Source of the DNA: Bradyrhizobium sp.
Lineage (GTDB): Bacteria; Pseudomonadota; Alphaproteobacteria; Rhizobiales; Xanthobacteraceae
DNA: 43,252 bases
Direction: 5' to 3'
Assembly: GCF_004799445.1 (NCBI RefSeq)
Contig: NZ_SSNA01000161.1
Location: forward strand, 1-43,252
The notes under the pieces were generated by a model. The model worked only from the letters and a program-made list of their open reading frames with translations. It did not search any database and was not told the DNA's origin. Below, in pieces: positions 28,886 to 38,065 of the stretch; the first letter of the stretch is position 1; each line of letters begins with the position of its first letter. The position numbers and the translations under genes were made by a program.

Positions 28886-29854
28886 CTATAGCGTCACGAC
28901 GATCTTGCCGAGATGCTTGTTGGCTTCCATGTGTTCGAACGCCTTGCCGATATCGCCGAAGGCAAACACCTTGTCGATCGGCAATTGCAATTTGCGTGAT
29001 TCCACCGCCGGCCAGATATCCTTGCGGACCTCGTCGAAAATCTCGCGAATTTCCTCGATCGTGCGGCTACGGAAGGTGACGCCGATATAGCTGATGCGCC
29101 GCGCGGCGTGCAGGTCGAAGTTGAAATCGGCATGGGTGCCGCCGAGCCTGCCGACATTGACGATGCGGCCCTTGATCCTGGTGGCCTTGAGATTTTGGCT
29201 CGCGACCTTGCCCGAAACCTGGTCGACGATCAGGTCGACGCCTTCGCCGGAGGTCGCCTGCAGCACCTGATCGACCCAGCCGGGATCGCCGGAATCCACC
29301 GCCAGATCGGCGCCGAATTCCTTCAGCCGCCCGCGGCGCATCGCGTCCGTCGAAGATCCGACCACGAGGCTGGCACCCTTGAGCTTTGCGATCTGCAGCG
29401 CCATCAATCCGACGCCGGAGCTTGCACCTTGAATCATCACGGTCTGGCCGGGCTGCAATCCGCCGACGGTCACCACCGCGTTGTGCATGGTGGAGATCGC
29501 GATCGGCAGCGTGCAGGCTTCCTCGAAGTTCATGTTCGAGGGCGTGCGGTACAAGCGCCCGTGATCGGCCAGCGTGTATTCCGCGAAGGCGGCGCTGCCC
29601 GAACCCATCACCTTGTCGCCGGGCTTCACCCCCCTGGCGTCGGGGCCGACTTCGGCGATCTCGCCCGCCCATTCCATCCCCAGCACAGTACCGGCGCCGC
29701 CGGCGCTGCCATGGGCGTGACCCTTGGTCATGCCGAGGTCGGCGCGGTTGAGGCCGCAGGCGTGAACGCGGACCAGAACCTGCGTGCCTTTCGGCGATGG
29801 CTTGGCGACTTCGGTGATGGCGGCGCCGTTGGCGCCGTAGACATAGGCCTTCAT
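28886..29854 (-). CDS. Zinc-free MDR oxidoreductase, quinone-reductase-like
   Basis: This 322-residue protein is a medium-chain dehydrogenase/reductase. The N-terminal GroES-like domain (VLVRVHACGLNRADLGM) lacks the structural zinc cysteine group. The Rossmann motif GASSGVGLMALQIA at about 150 binds NADPH. It would reduce a quinone or an enone; the substrate is not known. The start ATG 29854 has GGGAA about 8 bases upstream; the frame extends to 29899 without support. Confidence 0.88.
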   Translation of the reverse strand: MKAYVYGANGAAITEVAKPSPKGTQVLVRVHACGLNRADLGMTKGHAHGSAGGAGTVLGMEWAGEIAEVGPDARGVKPGDKVMGSGSAAFAEYTLADHGRLYRTPSNMNFEEACTLPIAISTMHNAVVTVGGLQPGQTVMIQGASSGVGLMALQIAKLKGASLVVGSSTDAMRRGRLKEFGADLAVDSGDPGWVDQVLQATSGEGVDLIVDQVSGKVASQNLKATRIKGRIVNVGRLGGTHADFNFDLHAARRISYIGVTFRSRTIEEIREIFDEVRKDIWPAVESRKLQLPIDKVFAFGDIGKAFEHMEANKHLGKIVVTL

Positions 29855-29897
29855 GCGATCATTTCCCGTTGGGTGGTGGTGCGTAGTCGCCTGGATC

Positions 29898-30016
29898 ATG
29901 ATCCGATTGGATTGAATCGGATCATAATCTCATCTCTTTGTTTGAGCATGATCTCCGCGCAAACGCGACGCGTTTGTCGCGAGGGAAAACCGGTTTCCAC
30001 TTTTCCGGATCATGCT

Positions 30017-30017
<1 letters not shown>
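29898..30017. repeat. Intergenic repeat E, two nested hairpins touching a stop codon
   Basis: ATGATCCGATT at 29898-29908 pairs with AATCGGATCAT at 29915-29925 (11 bp, 6-base loop). GAGCATGATC at 29944-29953 pairs with GATCATGCTC at 30008-30017, enclosing a CAAACGCG/CGCGTTTG palindrome. The unit with GCGTTTGTCGCGAGGGAAAACCGG matches a common scattered element of Bradyrhizobium (from memory). Its last base is shared with the stop codon of the nitronate monooxygenase gene. Confidence 0.75.
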
Positions 30018-31320
<1,303 letters not shown>

Positions 31321-31752
31321 TCAGGCGGGCACGGCCCGCGCCGCAGCCGTCACTTCATCGTCGAATGCGGTTGAAATATCGCGGATGCTGATCACGCCGC
31401 ACAGACTGTAGTCGTCGATGACCGGCAGGTGGCGGATGTGATGCTTGTTCATGAGATGACGAACGTCTTCGAGCGTATCGTTCGACGTGCAGGAGACCAG
31501 TTGCTGAACCGAGATCAGCTGCGAAACCTTGATGTTGATGCCGGCCGCGCCGTGTTCGGCGATGGCGCGGACGACATCGCGCTCGGTGAACATGCCGACG
31601 GCGGTATTGCCTTCGGTCCGCACCACGTCCTTGACCACGAGCGCGCTGACATTGCTGGCGCGCATCAGTTGGGCCGCGATGGCCACGGTTTCATTCATTC
31701 GAACTGTTGCAATACGCGCGGTCTTTTTGCGCAGGATGTCTCCGACTTTCAT
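31321..31752 (-). CDS. Paired-CBS-domain protein of the oxalate regulon
   Basis: This 143-residue protein consists of two CBS motifs (about 1-65 and 75-135), with GMFTERDVVRAIAEHG in the first and HIRHLPVIDDYSLCGVISIRDI in the second. CBS pairs bind adenine nucleotides such as AMP and ATP and regulate other proteins. No other domain is fused. AAGGAGGT lies 4-5 bases before ATG 31752, a strong site. A regulon palindrome lies 45 bases upstream, so it is predicted to be induced with the oxalate genes. What it controls is unknown; the CoA ligase or the antiporter are candidates only by association. Confidence 0.9.
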   Translation of the reverse strand: MKVGDILRKKTARIATVRMNETVAIAAQLMRASNVSALVVKDVVRTEGNTAVGMFTERDVVRAIAEHGAAGINIKVSQLISVQQLVSCTSNDTLEDVRHLMNKHHIRHLPVIDDYSLCGVISIRDISTAFDDEVTAAARAVPA

Positions 31753-31796
31753 CGCAACCTCCTTCTGGTCAGCCGCAGGAAATTAGCAAAATAATT

Positions 31797-31815
31797 TTGG
31801 TATACATTATGCCAA
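31797..31815 (-). promoter_or_regulatory. Oxalate-regulon palindrome before the CBS gene
   Basis: The 19-mer TTGGTATACATTATGCCAA is an inverted repeat (TTGGYATA/TATGCCAA) with one mismatch. It is one of five near-identical sites at the heads of the transcription units around the GntR gene. Confidence 0.72.
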
Positions 31816-31924
31816 TTGTCAATTCGATTTCGTTGGAAATCGATCGCGGAAAGCGGCAGTAATATTGACGTTTCGGCGCGCGCGCTGCTCGGAACACTTT
31901 ATCCCAAAAGGGATCCAGAAATAT

Positions 31925-31943
31925 CTTGTATTTTGTATGCCAG
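31925..31943. promoter_or_regulatory. Degenerate sixth copy of the palindrome
   Basis: CTTGTATTTTGTATGCCAG keeps the right half-site and differs by one base in the left half. It lies between the oxlT terminator and the CBS gene, about 110 bases farther upstream than the main CBS site. It may be an auxiliary site or chance. Confidence 0.35.
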
Positions 31944-31955
31944 ATCGCGCGGACC

Positions 31956-31986
31956 AAAAAAGAGGCGCGCCAGGGCGCGCCTCTTT
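31956..31986 (-). terminator. Rho-independent terminator of oxlT
   Basis: A perfect 12-bp stem (AAAGAGGCGCGC at 31959-31970, GCGCGCCTCTTT at 31975-31986) with loop CAGG is followed, on the minus strand, by a run of six T. It starts about 18 bases past the oxlT stop. Confidence 0.88.
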
Positions 31987-32004
31987 CACGAGAGTGGGAA
32001 AGCG

Positions 32005-33318
32005 TCAGGCCAGCTTGGCGTCTCGCGCCTTGGCCTCCGCTGGGGCTTCATTGCCGAGAATGAAGGCACGGCGCATCGGCTTGATCACGAACAAGGCCAG
32101 CAGCGCAGCAGTGGCATTGAGCGCAACCGCGATCACGAAAACCGCCTGCCAGCCGTATTTGGCGGCAACGATGCTGGCCAGCGGCACCAGCAGCGATGCG
32201 GTGCCCTTCGCCGTGTACAGCATGCCATTGTTGGTGGTGGCGAACTTGACCCCGAAGGTGTCGCCGCTGGTCGCCGGGAACAGGCTGTAGATCTCGCCGA
32301 ACACGCCGAAATAGACCGCGGTTGCCAGCACGAAGACAATCGGGATGTGTCCATATACCGACAGCGTCAGCAGCATGGCAGCGGCCGTTCCAAACGCGAT
32401 GAACATCGTGTGCTCTCGCCCGATATTATCGGAGACAAATCCGAAGAACGGCCGGCCGAACCCATCGAAGATCCGGTCGAGCGAAATCGCAAAGGTCAGC
32501 GCGGCCATCTGGAAGCCGGCCAGGCTCACCGGTTCGTTGGCGATCTTGAAGTCGTGAGCGATTGGCGCAATCTGCGCCGCCGTCATCAGGCCGCCGGCGG
32601 CGACCATCACGAAGACCAGATACATCACCCAGAAGATCGGGCTGCGCAGCACCTGCGGCGGCGTGTAGTCGATCTTGGTTTGCGGCAGGTTGAGCTGCTT
32701 CTTTTTCACCGGCATTGCTTGCGACGGCTTGCGGAGGAAAAAGGCAAGGATGAAAACGATCACGCCTTGTCCGATGCCGAAAGTGAAGAATGCGTCTTGA
32801 TAGCCGCTCGTGGCAATCATTTTCGCAATCGGCGCGACCGTGAGCGCGGCCCCTGCACCGAACCCGGCCGCGGTAGCGCCGGCGGCCAGTCCGCGGTGGT
32901 CGGGAAACCATTTCAGCGCGTTGCCTACGCAGGTGCCGTAGACCGCGCCGGCGCCGATGCCAGCCAAGACCGCTGCGGTGTAGAGCAGCGTCAGCGAATC
33001 GGCGTAGGAATTGAGAACCCAGGCGATCGCAACCATGATGCCGCCAAAGGCAATGACGACCCGAGGACCGTATTTATCGACGAACCATGCTTCGATCGGA
33101 ACCAGCCAGGTTTCCGTCACGACGAACAGCGTAAAGGCGAGCTGGATCGCCGCGCGGCCCCAATGATATTTCTGATCGATCGGATCGACGAACAGCGTCC
33201 AGCCGTATTGCAGGTTCGCGACCATCGCCATGCAGACAATGCCCATCGCGAGCTGCAGCCAGCGGAAGTATTTGCCTTCGGCGAATGGCACTGTCGATGC
33301 TTGTGGTGTGGTGGTCAT
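32005..33318 (-). CDS. oxlT: Oxalate/formate antiporter OxlT
   Basis: This 437-residue MFS protein exchanges external oxalate for internal formate across the inner membrane. The N-terminal NLQYGWTLFVDPID, the loop motif DKYGPR and twelve hydrophobic segments are typical of the family. Charged residues inside transmembrane helices, Arg282 (SLDRIFDGFGRP) and Lys371 (LYTAKGTASL), correspond to the substrate-binding Arg272 and Lys355 of Oxalobacter OxlT. GGGGAGGAA sits 3-4 bases before ATG 33318. It has its own palindrome upstream and its own terminator downstream. Confidence 0.93.
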   Translation of the reverse strand: MTTTPQASTVPFAEGKYFRWLQLAMGIVCMAMVANLQYGWTLFVDPIDQKYHWGRAAIQLAFTLFVVTETWLVPIEAWFVDKYGPRVVIAFGGIMVAIAWVLNSYADSLTLLYTAAVLAGIGAGAVYGTCVGNALKWFPDHRGLAAGATAAGFGAGAALTVAPIAKMIATSGYQDAFFTFGIGQGVIVFILAFFLRKPSQAMPVKKKQLNLPQTKIDYTPPQVLRSPIFWVMYLVFVMVAAGGLMTAAQIAPIAHDFKIANEPVSLAGFQMAALTFAISLDRIFDGFGRPFFGFVSDNIGREHTMFIAFGTAAAMLLTLSVYGHIPIVFVLATAVYFGVFGEIYSLFPATSGDTFGVKFATTNNGMLYTAKGTASLLVPLASIVAAKYGWQAVFVIAVALNATAALLALFVIKPMRRAFILGNEAPAEAKARDAKLA

Positions 33319-33373
33319 GATTCCTCCCCTGGTACGCTTTTATTTTGGCCTCGGGCGTTACCGGCGCGACATA

Positions 33374-33392
33374 TTGGTATGTGATATGCCAG
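33374..33392 (-). promoter_or_regulatory. Oxalate-regulon palindrome before oxlT
   Basis: The 19-mer TTGGTATGTGATATGCCAG lies 55 bases upstream of the oxlT start and fits the pattern YTGGYAT-N5-ATGCCAR. Confidence 0.72.
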
Positions 33393-33464
33393 AGTGCAAG
33401 TCATAATTCAGATAAATGCTGCAGCGGGCAGCGGCGCACGCATTGGCCACCAGGACCCCAAACG

Positions 33465-33488
33465 AAAAGACCCCGGAAAACCGGGGTC
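33465..33488 (-). terminator. Terminator after the 45-residue small protein
   Basis: An 8-bp perfect stem (GACCCCGG at 33469-33476, CCGGGGTC at 33481-33488) with a four-base loop is followed on the minus strand by TTTTCGTTT. It closes the small-protein unit before the oxlT promoter. Confidence 0.78.
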
Positions 33489-33553
33489 CTTGTTCGGAAG
33501 GAACGATCCCGCGGGGCTCGCCCGCGAGGGTGATCGGCCCGCCGTCTTACAGG

Positions 33554-33691
33554 TTACAGGCCGAAATAGGGCAGGTCGCCGTTACGAGCGGCGATGAGGG
33601 CATTCGCCATCAGCACACGATCGATGACCGACATTAAGCGGCTGAACAATGTAGCGGACGGCGTGAAGCCGAGAGAGGCGGTCTTCGACAT
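33554..33691 (-). CDS. Overlooked 45-residue small protein of the oxalate regulon
   Basis: A short gene on the minus strand starts at ATG 33691 with a strong AAAGGAGAG site 5-6 bases upstream and stops at TAA 33554-33556. It encodes 45 residues: an N-terminal MSKTASLGFTPSATLF, a central helix rich in hydrophobic and basic residues (RLMSVIDRVLMANALIAA) and a C-terminal RNGDLPYFGL. It has no signal peptide and no cysteine. A regulon palindrome lies 38 bases upstream and a terminator 66 bases downstream, so it is a complete monocistronic unit. I do not recognise a function. From memory, other short alphaproteobacterial hypotheticals end in a similar RNGDxP motif. It could be an amphipathic peptide that binds a membrane or an enzyme such as OxlT or Frc; this is a guess. 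Confidence 0.82.
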   Translation of the reverse strand: MSKTASLGFTPSATLFSRLMSVIDRVLMANALIAARNGDLPYFGL

Positions 33692-33728
33692 GGTATCTCT
33701 CCTTTGGGTCAGTGATGTTGTCCCAACA

Positions 33729-33747
33729 TAGGTATACCAGATGCCAG
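33729..33747 (-). promoter_or_regulatory. Oxalate-regulon palindrome before the small protein
   Basis: The 19-mer TAGGTATACCAGATGCCAG lies 38 bases upstream of the small gene's ATG and shares the ATGCCAG half-site with the sites before oxlT and gntR. Confidence 0.7.
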
Positions 33748-33819
33748 ATCAATTGATTTGTTTGCATAGCAGCATAATCTCTTCTGCAATGCAGCATAGG
33801 GCGATCGGATTTTCCAATC

Positions 33820-33849
33820 AAAAAGGGCCGCCGGAGACCGGCGGCCCTT
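33820..33849 (-). terminator. Rho-independent terminator of frc
   Basis: A perfect 12-bp stem (AAGGGCCGCCGG at 33823-33834, CCGGCGGCCCTT at 33838-33849) with loop AGA is followed on the minus strand by TTTTT. It starts 25 bases past the frc stop and ends the gntR-oxc-frc transcript. Confidence 0.9.
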
Positions 33850-33874
33850 CAACTATCTGAAAGAAAAAGACTTT

Positions 33875-35152
33875 CTACTCGGCGGCCACTTTCCGTGGCG
33901 GATCGAGCGCGCCGGAATCGTGAATCTCCGCCACCTGATGGTCGGAAAAGCCGAGAACCTGCCGCAGGATCTCGTCGGTATGTTCGCCGAGCAGCGGCGA
34001 ACGCAGAACCTCGCTCGGGCTGTCCGACAATTTGATGGGATTGCCGACCGACAGGTATTTGCCACGCTGGGGATGGTCCACTTCGACCACGGTGCCGGAG
34101 GCGCGCAGCGACTGATCTTCAGCCAATTCCTTCATCGACAGGATCGGGCCGCAGGGAATGTCGTCCTTGTTGAGAATATCCATCGCCTCGAACTTGGTCT
34201 TGGTCATGGTCCATTGCTCGATACGCGCGAAAATTTCATTCAGGCGGGTCAGCCGTGCCGGCGGCTTGGCGTAATCGGGATGGGTCTTCCAGCCGGGCTC
34301 GCCGATGACGTCGCAGATCTTCTCCCACACGGGCGCCTGGGTGATGAAATAGAGGTAGGCGTTGGGATCGGTCTCCCAGCCCTTGCACTTCAGGATGCGG
34401 CCCGGCTGACCGCCGCCGGAATCGTTGCCGGCGCGCGGCACGGCGTCACCGAACGGAATGCCTTCGCCGAACTGGCTGTATTCCTTGAGCGGGCCATGAG
34501 CGAGGCGCTGCTGGTCGCGCAGTTTGACGCGCGCCAGGTTCAGCACGCCGTCCTGCATCGCCACGGTGACGCGCTGTCCCTGTCCGGTCATGGTGCGCTG
34601 GTAGAGTGCTGCGACGATGCCGAGCCCAAGATGCAGCCCGGTGCCGCTGTCGCCGATCTGCGCGCCAGTGACGAGCGGCAGTCCGTCGCGGAAACCCGTG
34701 GTCGATGCCGAACCGCCGGTACACTGCGCGACGTTCTCATAGACCTTGCAGTCTTCATAGGGACCCGGACCGAAGCCCTTGATCGACGCCACGATCATTT
34801 TCGGGTTGAGGGCGTGGATCTTTTCCCAGGGGAAACCCATCCGGTCGAGCACACCGGGGCCGAAATTCTCCACCAATACGTCGCAGCTCTTGATCAGCGC
34901 GGTGAGGACTTCCTTGCCCTTCGGGTTCTTGGTGTCGAGCGTGATCGAGCGCTTGTTATGGTTGAGCATGGTGAAATACAGGCTGTCGACGTTCGGCTTG
35001 TCCTGCAATTGACCGCGCGTGATATCGCCGACGCCGGGGCGCTCGACCTTGATCACGTCGGCGCCGAACCAGGCCAGCAGCTGCGTGCAGGTCGGTCCTG
35101 ACTGAACGTGGGTGAAATCGAGAATGCGAACGCCCTTCAGCGCTTTTGTCAT
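33875..35152 (-). CDS. frc: Formyl-CoA:oxalate CoA-transferase (Frc)
   Basis: This 425-residue class III CoA-transferase moves CoA from formyl-CoA to oxalate, making oxalyl-CoA and formate. Gln17 (DFTHVQSGP), the catalytic Asp168 (AQIGDSGTG; Asp169 in Oxalobacter), the [13 protein letters not shown] block, and the glycine loop SGGGQPG are present. The length matches Oxalobacter Frc (428). Of two adjacent ATG codons the second (35152) is chosen: it gives MTK at the N-terminus as in Oxalobacter, and the GGAG lies 7 bases before it. It lies downstream of oxc with a 67-base gap that holds a perfect palindrome. Confidence 0.96.
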   Translation of the reverse strand: MTKALKGVRILDFTHVQSGPTCTQLLAWFGADVIKVERPGVGDITRGQLQDKPNVDSLYFTMLNHNKRSITLDTKNPKGKEVLTALIKSCDVLVENFGPGVLDRMGFPWEKIHALNPKMIVASIKGFGPGPYEDCKVYENVAQCTGGSASTTGFRDGLPLVTGAQIGDSGTGLHLGLGIVAALYQRTMTGQGQRVTVAMQDGVLNLARVKLRDQQRLAHGPLKEYSQFGEGIPFGDAVPRAGNDSGGGQPGRILKCKGWETDPNAYLYFITQAPVWEKICDVIGEPGWKTHPDYAKPPARLTRLNEIFARIEQWTMTKTKFEAMDILNKDDIPCGPILSMKELAEDQSLRASGTVVEVDHPQRGKYLSVGNPIKLSDSPSEVLRSPLLGEHTDEILRQVLGFSDHQVAEIHDSGALDPPRKVAAE

Positions 35153-35173
35153 CATATTGCTCCGTCTAAAATC

Positions 35174-35195
35174 TGTTCCTGCGCGCGCAGGAACA
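35174..35195. promoter_or_regulatory. Perfect 22-bp palindrome between oxc and frc
   Basis: TGTTCCTGCGC is followed at once by its exact complement, giving a 22-bp perfect palindrome with no spacer. It lies 22 bases upstream of the frc start, in the same transcript as oxc. In RNA it would fold into an 11-bp hairpin (with a forced small loop) without a T-run. It could set the relative levels of oxc and frc mRNA, or be a protein site. Confidence 0.5.
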
Positions 35196-35219
35196 CGTGG
35201 AATCTGTGAATCTGTCGGT

Positions 35220-36956
35220 TCATTTCTTCTTGAGAGCGCTCTGCGGATTGAGGTTACCGATGCGACCGCTTTCGGAGCCGGCCGCCGGATCGATCGCTGC
35301 GTTGATCAGCGTCGGTTTGCCGGAATCCATCGCCGCGTTCACCGCGCGCTTCAACTCGTCGGGCGTCGTCGCATGGACGCCGACACCTCCGAACGCCTCC
35401 ATCATCTTGTCGTAGCGCGAGCCCTTGACGAAGACCGTCGGCGCGGGGTCGGAACCGACGGAATTGAGGTCGGTGCCGCGATAGATTCCGTCATTGTTGA
35501 AGATGACGATGCAAACCGGCAGCTTGTAGCGGCAGATCGTTTCGACCTCCATGCCGGAGAACCCGAAGGCCGAGTCGCCTTCAACGGCGAGCACCGGCTT
35601 GCCGGTCTCGATCGCAGCGGCAATGGCGTAGCCCATGCCGATGCCCATGACCCCCCAGGTGCCGACGTCGAGCCGCTTGCGCGGCTGGTACATATCGATG
35701 ACGCCGCGCGCCAGATCGAGCGTGTTGGCTCCCTCGTTGACCAGGATGGCGTCAGGCCGCTCCTTGATGATGGTGCGCAGGACGCCGAGCGCGCCGTGAT
35801 AGTCCATCGGCGAGTTGTTGTTCATCAGCCGCGGCGCCATCTTGGCGACGTTCTCTTCCCGCTTCGAACTGACCGTCTTCACCCAATCGGCCGGCGCGGC
35901 GGACCAGTTGCTGCCCATCGCGGCAAGCAGCGCCGACACACAGGAGCCGATGTCGCCGACTACCGGAGCGACGATCTCGACGTTCGAGTCCATTTCCTTC
36001 GGCTCGATGTCGATCTGGATGAATTTCTTCGGCGCAGTGCCCCAGGTCTTGCCCTTGCCATGCGACAACAGCCAGTTGAGGCGGGCGCCGATCAGCATCA
36101 CCACGTCGGCGTCCTTCAACACCGTCGAGCGTGCCGCGCCCGCGCACAGCGGATGCAGGTCGGGCAACAGACCCTTGGCCATGCTCATCGGCAGGAACGG
36201 AATACCGCTCTTCTCGACCAGCGCGCGGATGTCGTCGTCGGCCTGGGCGTAGGCCGCGCCCTTGCCGAGAATGATCAGCGGACGCTTCGCGCCCTTGAGG
36301 ACATCGAGCGCGCGCTTGACCGCGGACGGGGCGGGGATCTGGGCCGGTGCCGCGTCGATCACCTTGACCAGCGATTTGGCGCCGGCCTCGGCATTCATCA
36401 CCTGTCCGAAAAGCTTGGCGGGCAGATCGAGATAGACGCCGCCGGGACGTCCCGACACCGCGGCACGGATCGCGCGTGCGAGCCCGATCCCGATATCGGC
36501 GGCGTGTAGCACGCGGAACGCCGCCTTGCAGAGCGGCTTGGCGATCGCAAGCTGGTCCATCTCCTCGTAGTCGCCCTGCTGCAGGTCGACGATCTCGCGT
36601 TCCGACGAGCCGGAGATCAGGATCATCGGGAAGCAATTGGTGGTGGCATGGGCGAGTGCGGTGAGGCCATTGAGGAAACCGGGCGCCGATACCGTCAGAC
36701 AGACGCCAGGCTTCTTGGTCAGGAAGCCCGCGATCGACGCCGCATTGCCGGCGTTCTGTTCGTGACGGAACGAGATCACCCGAATGCCGGCGGCCTGCGC
36801 CATGCGGCCGAAGTCGGTGATGGGAATGCCGGGCACGCCGTAGATCGTCGTGAGGCCGTTGAGCTTCAGCGCATCGATCATGAGGTTAAAGCCATCGGTG
36901 AGCTCTTGCTCGGCGTCGGCCGTTTTCGTTTCGAGGCTTTGTACTGCTGCGGACAT
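35220..36956 (-). CDS. oxc: Oxalyl-CoA decarboxylase (Oxc)
   Basis: This 578-residue thiamine-diphosphate enzyme decarboxylates oxalyl-CoA to formyl-CoA and CO2. The catalytic Glu66 lies in [15 protein letters not shown], the region [21 protein letters not shown] is conserved, and the ThDP motif runs from GDSAFGFSG to IFNNDGIY. The C-terminal tail ends in basic residues, as in Oxalobacter Oxc (568). AGGGAG precedes ATG 36956; the frame extends to 37004 but would lie in the leader hairpin. It is the second gene after gntR and the product supplies formyl-CoA to Frc. Confidence 0.95.
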   Translation of the reverse strand: MSAAVQSLETKTADAEQELTDGFNLMIDALKLNGLTTIYGVPGIPITDFGRMAQAAGIRVISFRHEQNAGNAASIAGFLTKKPGVCLTVSAPGFLNGLTALAHATTNCFPMILISGSSEREIVDLQQGDYEEMDQLAIAKPLCKAAFRVLHAADIGIGLARAIRAAVSGRPGGVYLDLPAKLFGQVMNAEAGAKSLVKVIDAAPAQIPAPSAVKRALDVLKGAKRPLIILGKGAAYAQADDDIRALVEKSGIPFLPMSMAKGLLPDLHPLCAGAARSTVLKDADVVMLIGARLNWLLSHGKGKTWGTAPKKFIQIDIEPKEMDSNVEIVAPVVGDIGSCVSALLAAMGSNWSAAPADWVKTVSSKREENVAKMAPRLMNNNSPMDYHGALGVLRTIIKERPDAILVNEGANTLDLARGVIDMYQPRKRLDVGTWGVMGIGMGYAIAAAIETGKPVLAVEGDSAFGFSGMEVETICRYKLPVCIVIFNNDGIYRGTDLNSVGSDPAPTVFVKGSRYDKMMEAFGGVGVHATTPDELKRAVNAAMDSGKPTLINAAIDPAAGSESGRIGNLNPQSALKKK

Positions 36957-36982
36957 TCCGCTTCTCCCTGATCGTTTCTTGC

Positions 36983-37002
36983 GAAGGACGAGTTCGTCCT
37001 TC
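36983..37002 (-). promoter_or_regulatory. Hairpin in the gntR-oxc gap
   Basis: GAAGGACGA at 36983-36991 pairs exactly with TCGTCCTTC at 36994-37002 across a two-base loop. It sits 27 bases upstream of the oxc start and has no T-run. It may be a processing or stability element of the gntR-oxc mRNA. Confidence 0.4.
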
Positions 37003-37035
37003 AATGAGTCGCGCGAAGCCTACGGTGCTGGAGCG

Positions 37036-37764
37036 CTAGAAGAGTTCCTGGCCATGCGCTTCGACATAAGCGGCAAGGCCGAGTGTGTGATCCCGCGCGA
37101 GCTTTTCCGCAAGCTCGGTATCGCGTTGTTCGAGCGCGTCGATGATCGCCATATGCTCGGGCAGGGACGCCGCGGTGCGGTCCACGCGCCCGATCGTCAA
37201 TTGCCGGTAGCCGCGGACATGCAGCAGGATATCGTTGGTCATGTCGACCAGCACCGGCGACTCGCTGAGCGCAATCAGCGCCTGATGAAAGGCGATGTTG
37301 GCCTTCGAATATTCCTGGATGTGATCCTGCGGCAGGCGATCCTTGCCAAAATCCTTGAAGAAGTCGCGCAGTGCCGAAATGTCCTTCTTGCGCGCGGTGG
37401 TCGTGATCAGTCGCGCCGCCATGCTCTCAAGCGCGGCCCAGGCCCGGATCATGTCCACGATCTCGCTCTTGGTCCGACGCACGACGACGATGCCGCGCCG
37501 CGGCACGGTCTTGACGAAGCCATCCTGCTCCAGCATCGCGATGGCTTCGCGGATCGGGGTCCGGCTGACGCCGAGGCGCTCCGACAGGGCGCGCTCGTCG
37601 AGCATCACCGGCTCGGGCGTCGCGTAGATATCCATCTTAAGGATAGCTTCCTTCAAGGCCTCATAGGCCTTGTTCTTGAAGCTCGTCTCCGGCACGATCC
37701 GGACGATCGCAATCTCTGCCTCGGGCATGGGGGGCGGCGCCTTGGTTTGTTTCCGTGTAGGCAC
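37036..37764 (-). CDS. GntR-family (FCD) regulator of the oxalate genes
   Basis: This 242-residue regulator has an N-terminal winged helix (LSERLGVSRTPIREAIAMLEQDGFV, about 59-85) and an all-helical FCD ligand domain (about 100-235) with conserved His in NIAFHQALI and in EHMAII. FCD domains bind small carboxylates, so oxalate, formate or a CoA ester is a plausible ligand (inference). The start is GTG 37764 with AGGAGG about 10 bases upstream; an in-frame ATG is at 37728. It is first gene of gntR-oxc-frc and divergent from the CoA ligase gene, with two palindromes between. It is the best candidate to bind all five palindromes and also its own promoter. Confidence 0.92.
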   Translation of the reverse strand: MPTRKQTKAPPPMPEAEIAIVRIVPETSFKNKAYEALKEAILKMDIYATPEPVMLDERALSERLGVSRTPIREAIAMLEQDGFVKTVPRRGIVVVRRTKSEIVDMIRAWAALESMAARLITTTARKKDISALRDFFKDFGKDRLPQDHIQEYSKANIAFHQALIALSESPVLVDMTNDILLHVRGYRQLTIGRVDRTAASLPEHMAIIDALEQRDTELAEKLARDHTLGLAAYVEAHGQELF

Positions 37765-37819
37765 GACTCTATCGCCTCCTGGGAGACGTCTGTTGATCCA
37801 AACAACAACTGAATTATTT

Positions 37820-37838
37820 TTGGCATGCCAAATGCCAG
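37820..37838 (-). promoter_or_regulatory. Oxalate-regulon palindrome before gntR-oxc-frc
   Basis: The 19-mer TTGGCATGCCAAATGCCAG lies 56 bases upstream of the gntR start. It holds the core palindrome TTGGCATGCCAA overlapping a third half-site ATGCCAG, so it may bind more than one dimer register. Confidence 0.72.
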
Positions 37839-37890
37839 AATGTCAAGTTGCGCATGTTTTCAACACTTCCGTGACTTGACAAGTTCGTTT

Positions 37891-37909
37891 CTGGCATACC
37901 AAATGCCAT
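37891..37909 (+). promoter_or_regulatory. Oxalate-regulon palindrome before the CoA ligase
   Basis: The 19-mer CTGGCATACCAAATGCCAT lies 156 bases upstream of the ligase gene and 52 bases from the previous site. The pair serves the divergent promoter. Spacing of about 71 bases between equal points is close to seven helical turns, which would allow looping or cooperative binding (inference). Confidence 0.72.
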
Positions 37910-38065
37910 ACGAGCCTTCTATTCCGCGGCCGCAACAGCCGCAGCGGACGCGGACCCGCGTTTGCCATCACCGTGAATGCCAATTGAGCCTGCGCCGGCA
38001 AGTCGGGGTGCTGATCCCAGCGCGCGCTGCCGGCGAACCAAGAATAGACTTCAAGGAGGAAGCCA

